6,341 nt of DNA, taken from contig QHWF01000195.1 in the NCBI GenBank assembly GCA_003222455.1, positions 1 through 6,341 of the forward strand, written 5' to 3'. The notes under the pieces were generated by a model. The model was not told the DNA's origin and searched no databases. It saw nothing but the letters and a program-made list of their open reading frames with translations. Shown one piece after another: positions 1 through 4,398 of this stretch; the stretch's first letter is position 1, and each line of letters starts with the position of its first letter. The stretch is from Acidobacteriota bacterium (GTDB lineage Bacteria > Acidobacteriota > Vicinamibacteria > Vicinamibacterales > CAVVIG01). The position numbers were made by a program, and so were the translations under genes.

Positions 1-206
1 CGGGGTACTTTGACGCGGACTTGGAAATGACGGCCGAATTCGGGCCGCCACCGCCGCCTCCCGGTGTGCCAGACCGATTCGACCGCTCGTCGTTGCCCTC
101 GATCTTCACGGCAATCCAGGAACAGTTGGGGCTCAAGCTCGACGCGCAGCGTGGGCCCGTCACGGTGTTTGTCATCGATCGGCTGGAACACCCGACGGAA
201 AACTAG
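1..206 (+). CDS. TIGR03435 family protein, C-terminal fragment (5' end outside window)
   Basis: Only the last 67 codons are visible, read from base 3 to a TAG at 204-206. The fragment opens with GYFDADLEMT, matching the GNYDFNLTWT segment of the complete gene downstream. It then has a six-proline run (bases 45-62) and ends in the family's C-terminal module (SIFTAIQEQLGLKLD, then VIDRLEHPTEN). Over the last 35 residues it matches the downstream protein at 28 positions, counted by eye, so the two are tandem paralogs. TIGR03435 is a family of exported proteins of unknown function, highly multiplied in Acidobacteriota. The proline-rich segment sits where the downstream paralog has its own proline/glycine linker, so it is probably a flexible hinge before the C-terminal module. 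An apparent TTG start at 21 lies inside the conserved domain and is not a real start. Confidence 0.85.
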   Translation, partial: GYFDADLEMTAEFGPPPPPPGVPDRFDRSSLPSIFTAIQEQLGLKLDAQRGPVTVFVIDRLEHPTEN

Positions 207-299
207 AACCGTAATTCGTCGTCGAGACACGCCGGTTCCGACTGCGACCTCGAGCCCCACGACTAAGCGTATGATCCGAGGATCGACATTGAGGTCACC
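207..299 (+). promoter_or_regulatory. Intergenic region with possible promoter for the second TIGR03435 gene
   Basis: This 93-base gap separates the two paralogs. It contains a -10-like TATGAT at 270-275, but no recognisable TTGACA-like hexamer 16-18 bases upstream. The promoter assignment is therefore weak, or would need an activator or alternative sigma factor. A 12-bp dyad, GATCC-GA-GGATC (273-284), overlaps the end of the hexamer and could be an operator, though it is short enough to occur by chance. I see no stem followed by a T-run after the first gene's stop, so read-through from the upstream paralog is possible. Confidence 0.25.
291..295 (+). promoter_or_regulatory. Ribosome binding site for the second TIGR03435 gene
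   Basis: GAGGT lies four bases before the ATG at 300 and matches the anti-Shine-Dalgarno core. It supports that ATG as the start; the signal peptide begins directly after it. The two genes downstream have no comparable site, so this is the only clear Shine-Dalgarno in the window. Confidence 0.6.
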
Positions 300-1289
300 A
301 TGAACAAGGTTCCAACCGGGCGCCGGGGATCGTGGCGGCGCGCTCTGGCAACGGCGGCGACGCTCGGGGCGCTTGCGTCGGCCATCGCCATCGCTGCGCT
401 GCGATCACAGCGAGTCGATGCCCAGGCGGCGCAGCCTGGTCCGTCGGCTCCGGCCTTCGAGGTTGCTTCGATCAAGCCGAACAACTCGGGCGACGGCCGC
501 GTGATGATGTCGAATCAGCCGGGCCGCTACACCGCCAGCAACGTCACCCTGCGACTGCTGATCCGCAACGCGTATCAACTCCAGGACTTTCAGATTTCCG
601 GCGGCCCGGGCTGGATCGCCTCCGACCATTTCGACATCGTCGCGAAGATTGACGCGAGCGTGCAGGACGAGATCGCGGCCGCCGGTCCACGCGCGCCGGG
701 CCAGGGCCCGACGACACTCCAGCTGATGATTCGATCGCTCCTCGCGGAGCGTTTCAAGCTGGTCGTTCACACCGAGACCAAGGAGCAGCCAATCTACGCG
801 CTCGTGTTGGCGCGAAGCGACGGACGGCTCGGGCCACAGTTGAAGAAATCGGAGACGGACTGTGCGGCGGTGATGGCCGCTGCGCGTGGACGCGGACCTG
901 GCCGCGGCTTGCCACCGGGTCCGCCGCAACCGGGCGATCCGATCCCGTGCGGATTCCGTATAGGCATGGGCAACATGGCGGCCGGCGGCGCCCCCCTGGC
1001 GCAATTTGCCAACTCGCTGGGGATGTTCACAGGGCGCGTCGTGCAGGATCGGACCGGGCTCACGGGCAACTACGACTTCAACCTCACGTGGACGCCGGAT
1101 CAGATGCCGCAGCGCGCACCCGGCGCGCCGGCGGACCAGCCGATCCGGGTGAATGGTTTCGACATCGATCCAAACGGTCCATCCATCTTTACCGCGCTGC
1201 AGGAGCAGCTTGGCCTGAAGCTGGACTCGCAGCGAGGGCCAGTCGAGATGCTGGTGATCGATCGCGCCGAACATCCTGTGGAGAATTAA
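300..1289 (+). CDS. TIGR03435 family exported protein (complete)
   Basis: A 329-residue protein of the TIGR03435 family, which is exported, common in soil Acidobacteriota and of unknown biochemical role. Residues 1-42 form a signal peptide: a basic start with RR at 8-9 and 13-14, a hydrophobic stretch at about 16-34, and a likely cut after DAQA. Family hallmarks follow in the usual order: FEVASIKPN (53-61), GGPGWIASDHFDIVAK (101-116), LMIRSLLAERFKLVVH (142-157), the RTGLTGNYDFNLTW block (251-264) and the C-terminal SIFTALQEQLGLKLD module (295-309) ending in EHPVEN. A Gly/Pro/Arg-rich low-complexity segment (about 195-215) is flanked by the only two cysteines, C188 and C217, which could form a periplasmic disulfide. 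The ATG is supported by GAGGT just upstream. The receptor gene follows after 28 bases with no terminator, suggesting co-transcription. Family assignment is firm; function is unknown. Confidence 0.9.
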   Translation: MNKVPTGRRGSWRRALATAATLGALASAIAIAALRSQRVDAQAAQPGPSAPAFEVASIKPNNSGDGRVMMSNQPGRYTASNVTLRLLIRNAYQLQDFQISGGPGWIASDHFDIVAKIDASVQDEIAAAGPRAPGQGPTTLQLMIRSLLAERFKLVVHTETKEQPIYALVLARSDGRLGPQLKKSETDCAAVMAAARGRGPGRGLPPGPPQPGDPIPCGFRIGMGNMAAGGAPLAQFANSLGMFTGRVVQDRTGLTGNYDFNLTWTPDQMPQRAPGAPADQPIRVNGFDIDPNGPSIFTALQEQLGLKLDSQRGPVEMLVIDRAEHPVEN

Positions 1290-1295
1290 GAAAGC

Positions 1296-1336
1296 ACGCA
1301 CGAAACCACGAACGGCCATGTCCTTCTTTCGTGCGT
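1296..1336. repeat. Perfect 10-bp inverted repeat enclosing the receptor start codon (CACGAA-type)
   Basis: ACGCACGAAA at 1296-1305 is the exact reverse complement of TTTCGTGCGT at 1327-1336. The 21-base loop contains the ATG at 1318. The left side carries CACGAA twice, eight bases apart (1299 and 1307), the same spacing as at 4419 and 4427. The 15-base stretches starting at 1298 and 4418 agree at 13 positions. In mRNA the stem would place the receptor start codon in a hairpin loop. The right arm also encodes part of the signal peptide n-region. It is best read as a short or decayed copy of the element at the next gene junction. Confidence 0.6.
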
Positions 1337-4300
1337 TCGCTGGCGCGTGGCTGATGTGTGTGCTTGCTGCGCCAGCCGGCCTGGCAGCGGCCGATCATTA
1401 CGGTCGCGTGACCTTCGGCGGCGTCCCGGTGCCAGGCGCCACCGTCACGGCAACCCGGGAAAACCAGCAGCGCGTGACGGTGACTGATCAGCAGGGCGTC
1501 TACCGTTTCGCCAACATCGCGGACGGCGTGTGGACGCTGCACATCGAAATGCTCGGCTTCGCCACGATCAATCAGGACGTGACAGTCGATGCGGATACAC
1601 CGGCGCCGACATGGGACCTCGAGCTCCTGCCGTTCGAAGAGATCACGCGCGGCCTCCCGCCGCCGATCGCAGAACCGAAAGAGCAGCCCCGCGCGCCGAT
1701 TACAGGCCGACAAGCCGGTGCGGCGCCTCTTGCGGCTCCGCCGGCGGCGCCGAGTGGATTTCAACGCGCGCAGGTGAACACCTCGGCCAACGCAGGAGCC
1801 ATCACGAACGATCCCACGGCGGCCGACGCCGACCGGAATCAGGCCGCCGCCGACGGGTTTCTGATCAACGGCAGCGTCAACAACGGCGCGGCGTCGCCAT
1901 TTGCTCAACTCGCGGCGTTTGGCAATAATCGCCGTGGCGGCCGGTCGCTCTATAACGGAGGGCTTGGCGTCCTGCTCGGCAACTCGGCGTGGGACGCGCG
2001 ACCGTTCTCGTTTACGAGCCAGCAAACGCCGAAGCCCTCGTATAGCGATATGCAGATTCTCGGGTCGTTCGCGGGGCCGCTGAAGATCCCCGGCGTCATC
2101 AAGAATGGCCCGACGCTTCTGCTCGGCTATCAACGGACGGTCGATCACAACACCAGCACGCAGTCGGCCCTGATGCCCACGCTGCCCGAGCGCGCCGGCA
2201 ATTTCTCGCACACGGTCGATCATTTCGGGCGGCCGCTCCGCCTCGTCGACCCGGCAACCGGGTTGCCATTTGCGGGAAATATCATCCCTTCAGCTCTCAT
2301 CAGCCCGCAGGCCACCTCGCTCCTCAACTACTACCCGCTGCCGAATATCGACGCCGGCGGACAGTACAACTACCAGACGCCGACGCTGGTTACCACGCAT
2401 CAGGATGCAGTCCAGTCGCGCTTCTCGAAGGTGCTCGACGGCGGACGCAACCAACTATTCGGAAACCTCGCCTATCAGCGCACGACGACCGACACCTCGA
2501 ATATTTTCGCCTTCGTCGATTCGAGCCGCGTGTCCGGACTCGATACGACACTCAACTGGTCGCATCGACTCTCACAGTTTCGGTCCGTTCGTCTCCGGTA
2601 TCAGTTCACGCGCCTCTCGACGAATGTGACGCCGTACTTTGCGAACCGGACGAACGTGTCGGGCGAAGCCGGCATTGGCGGTACCAATCAGGATCCGGTG
2701 AACTGGGGACCGCCGCGGCTGATCTTCTCGAGCGGCGTCGCGGGACTCTCGAGCCTGCAGGCAGCGCAGAATCGCAATCAGACGCAGGCCTGGGGCGGTG
2801 AGAGCCTGTGGAGCCGCGGCCGCCACAACATCACCTTTGGCGGCGACATCCGCCGGCAGCAGTGGAATGTTTTCTCGCAGCAGGATGCGCGCGGCACGTT
2901 CGGGTTCAATGGCGCCGCCACGGGGTCGGATCTCGCCGATTTTCTGTTGGGTCTCCCGCATACGAGCTCGATCGCGTTTGGGAACGCCGACAAGTACCTC
3001 CGGGCGCCGGCTTACGACGCATACGTGACCGACGACTGGCGCGTGAATCCGGTGCTCACAGTCAATGCCGGCGCGCGGTGGGAATACGAGGCGCCGGTCA
3101 CGGAGTTGTCCGGGCGGCTCGTGAACCTGGACGTTGCGCCCGGGTTCACCGCGGTCAGCCCGATCGTGGCCACCAATCCGGTGGGCGCGCTCACGGGCCA
3201 GCGTTATCCCGATTCGCTGATGCGGCCGGACCGCCGGGGACTGCAGCCTCGCGTCGGCCTCGCGTGGCGTCCCGTTGCCGGTTCGTCGCTCGTCGTTCGC
3301 GCCGGCTATGGGATCTATCGGAACACGTCGGTCTACGAGCCAATCGCGCTGCTGCTCGCGCAGCAGCCGCCACTCTCGAACACACTGAGCGTGGAGAACA
3401 GCGCCGCGCACCCGCTCACGCTGGCCAACGGTTTCACGGCGCCGCGCGTCAACGCGAACACGTTCACGGTCGACCCCGACTTGCGCGTCGGCTACGCACA
3501 TAACTGGCAGCTCCTCGTGCAGCGCGATCTCCCAGCCTCGCTGACGATCACGGCGACGTACCTCGGCACCAAGGGCAGTCACCTGATGCAGGAGTTTCTG
3601 CCGAACACCGTGCCGCTGGGCGCGGTGAATCCGTGTCGCGCGTGTCCTGAAGGGTTCGTATACCTGACCGCCGACGGCCACTCGAACAAACATACTGGCC
3701 AGCTCCAGTTGCGTCGCCGGCTGCGCAACGGATTGAGCGCGATGGTCCAGTACGCGCTCTCGAAGGCCACAGACGATGCGGGCGCGTTCACCGGGGTGAG
3801 GCTGGACGGCGCAGCGATCGCACAGGATTGGCGGCATCTCGAGGCTGAAGAGGGACCGTCGAACTTCGATCAGCGGCACCTGTTGACCGCGCAGTTTCAG
3901 TACACCACCGGAGTCGGTGTCAGCGGCGGCGGGATGCTCGATGGCGTACGCGGAACACTTTTCAAGGGGTGGACCGTGACGAGCCAGCTCACGGCCGGCA
4001 GCGGTCTGCCGCTCACGCCGGTGTACCTCACCTCGGTCGCGGGAACCGGCGTCACTGGGACCATCCGTCCGAACGTTGCGAGCACATCGACGGACGCCGC
4101 GCCGGCCGGCTTTTACGTCAATCCTGCCGCATATACCGCCCCGACGGCGGGGCAGTGGGGCAACGCCGGGCGCAATTCCATCACCGGCCCGCGGCAGTTC
4201 TCACTCGACACCGGAGTCGGGCGGTCGTTTCTCCGGGGCGACCGGCTCACGCTCGACTGGCGTCTCAACGCGACGAACGTGCTGAATCGTGTCACGTACG

Positions 4301-4398
4301 CCAGCGTGAACACGATTTTCGGGAGCCCGCAATTCGGTCTGGCGACACTCGCGAACCCGATGCGGAAGGTGCAAAGCAGCCTGCGCGTGAGATTCTGA
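1318..4398 (+). CDS. TonB-dependent receptor with carboxypeptidase-regulatory-like N-terminal domain
   Basis: A 1026-residue outer-membrane receptor predicted to import a ligand using TonB-ExbBD energy. Residues 1-25 are a signal peptide (hydrophobic about 7-22, AAA before DHYG). Residues 27-105 match a carboxypeptidase-regulatory-like beta-sandwich (GRVTFGGVPVPGATVT, then QQGVYRFANIADGVWTLHIE). A Pro/Ala linker (about 112-147) leads to a divergent, Gly/Asn-rich plug-like region (about 170-270). The rest is barrel, with typical acidobacterial signatures: HNWQLLVQRDLP (728-739), YLGTKGSHL (748-756), a CRAC motif (C773, C776), YALSKATDDA (812-821), DQRHLLTAQF (851-860), DWRLNATNVLN (980-990) and a terminal RVRF. 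A final phenylalanine is the usual signal for barrel assembly by the BAM complex. No Shine-Dalgarno is obvious before the ATG, which is chosen because the signal peptide starts there. The ligand is unknown; I see no TonB box I would defend. Its stop overlaps the next gene's ATG by one base. Confidence 0.92.
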   Translation: MSFFRAFAGAWLMCVLAAPAGLAAADHYGRVTFGGVPVPGATVTATRENQQRVTVTDQQGVYRFANIADGVWTLHIEMLGFATINQDVTVDADTPAPTWDLELLPFEEITRGLPPPIAEPKEQPRAPITGRQAGAAPLAAPPAAPSGFQRAQVNTSANAGAITNDPTAADADRNQAAADGFLINGSVNNGAASPFAQLAAFGNNRRGGRSLYNGGLGVLLGNSAWDARPFSFTSQQTPKPSYSDMQILGSFAGPLKIPGVIKNGPTLLLGYQRTVDHNTSTQSALMPTLPERAGNFSHTVDHFGRPLRLVDPATGLPFAGNIIPSALISPQATSLLNYYPLPNIDAGGQYNYQTPTLVTTHQDAVQSRFSKVLDGGRNQLFGNLAYQRTTTDTSNIFAFVDSSRVSGLDTTLNWSHRLSQFRSVRLRYQFTRLSTNVTPYFANRTNVSGEAGIGGTNQDPVNWGPPRLIFSSGVAGLSSLQAAQNRNQTQAWGGESLWSRGRHNITFGGDIRRQQWNVFSQQDARGTFGFNGAATGSDLADFLLGLPHTSSIAFGNADKYLRAPAYDAYVTDDWRVNPVLTVNAGARWEYEAPVTELSGRLVNLDVAPGFTAVSPIVATNPVGALTGQRYPDSLMRPDRRGLQPRVGLAWRPVAGSSLVVRAGYGIYRNTSVYEPIALLLAQQPPLSNTLSVENSAAHPLTLANGFTAPRVNANTFTVDPDLRVGYAHNWQLLVQRDLPASLTITATYLGTKGSHLMQEFLPNTVPLGAVNPCRACPEGFVYLTADGHSNKHTGQLQLRRRLRNGLSAMVQYALSKATDDAGAFTGVRLDGAAIAQDWRHLEAEEGPSNFDQRHLLTAQFQYTTGVGVSGGGMLDGVRGTLFKGWTVTSQLTAGSGLPLTPVYLTSVAGTGVTGTIRPNVASTSTDAAPAGFYVNPAAYTAPTAGQWGNAGRNSITGPRQFSLDTGVGRSFLRGDRLTLDWRLNATNVLNRVTYASVNTIFGSPQFGLATLANPMRKVQSSLRVRF

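Noticed and set aside
405..1319. Antisense open frame opposite the complete TIGR03435 gene
   Set aside because: The sense frame carries all family motifs in order; the antisense product is Arg-rich and unrecognisable.
1189..2223. Antisense open frame across the TIGR03435-receptor junction
   Set aside because: It spans two real genes in opposite orientation and shows no recognisable protein features.
2808..3503. 231-codon + strand open frame in another phase within the receptor gene
   Set aside because: Arg/Ala/Gly-rich overlap frame with no family resemblance; the receptor frame is uninterrupted through it.
2572..3879. A 435-codon antisense open frame within the receptor gene
   Set aside because: The composition is that of a GC-rich shadow frame, with no domain, signal peptide or ribosome site. 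The sense strand has continuous barrel signatures.
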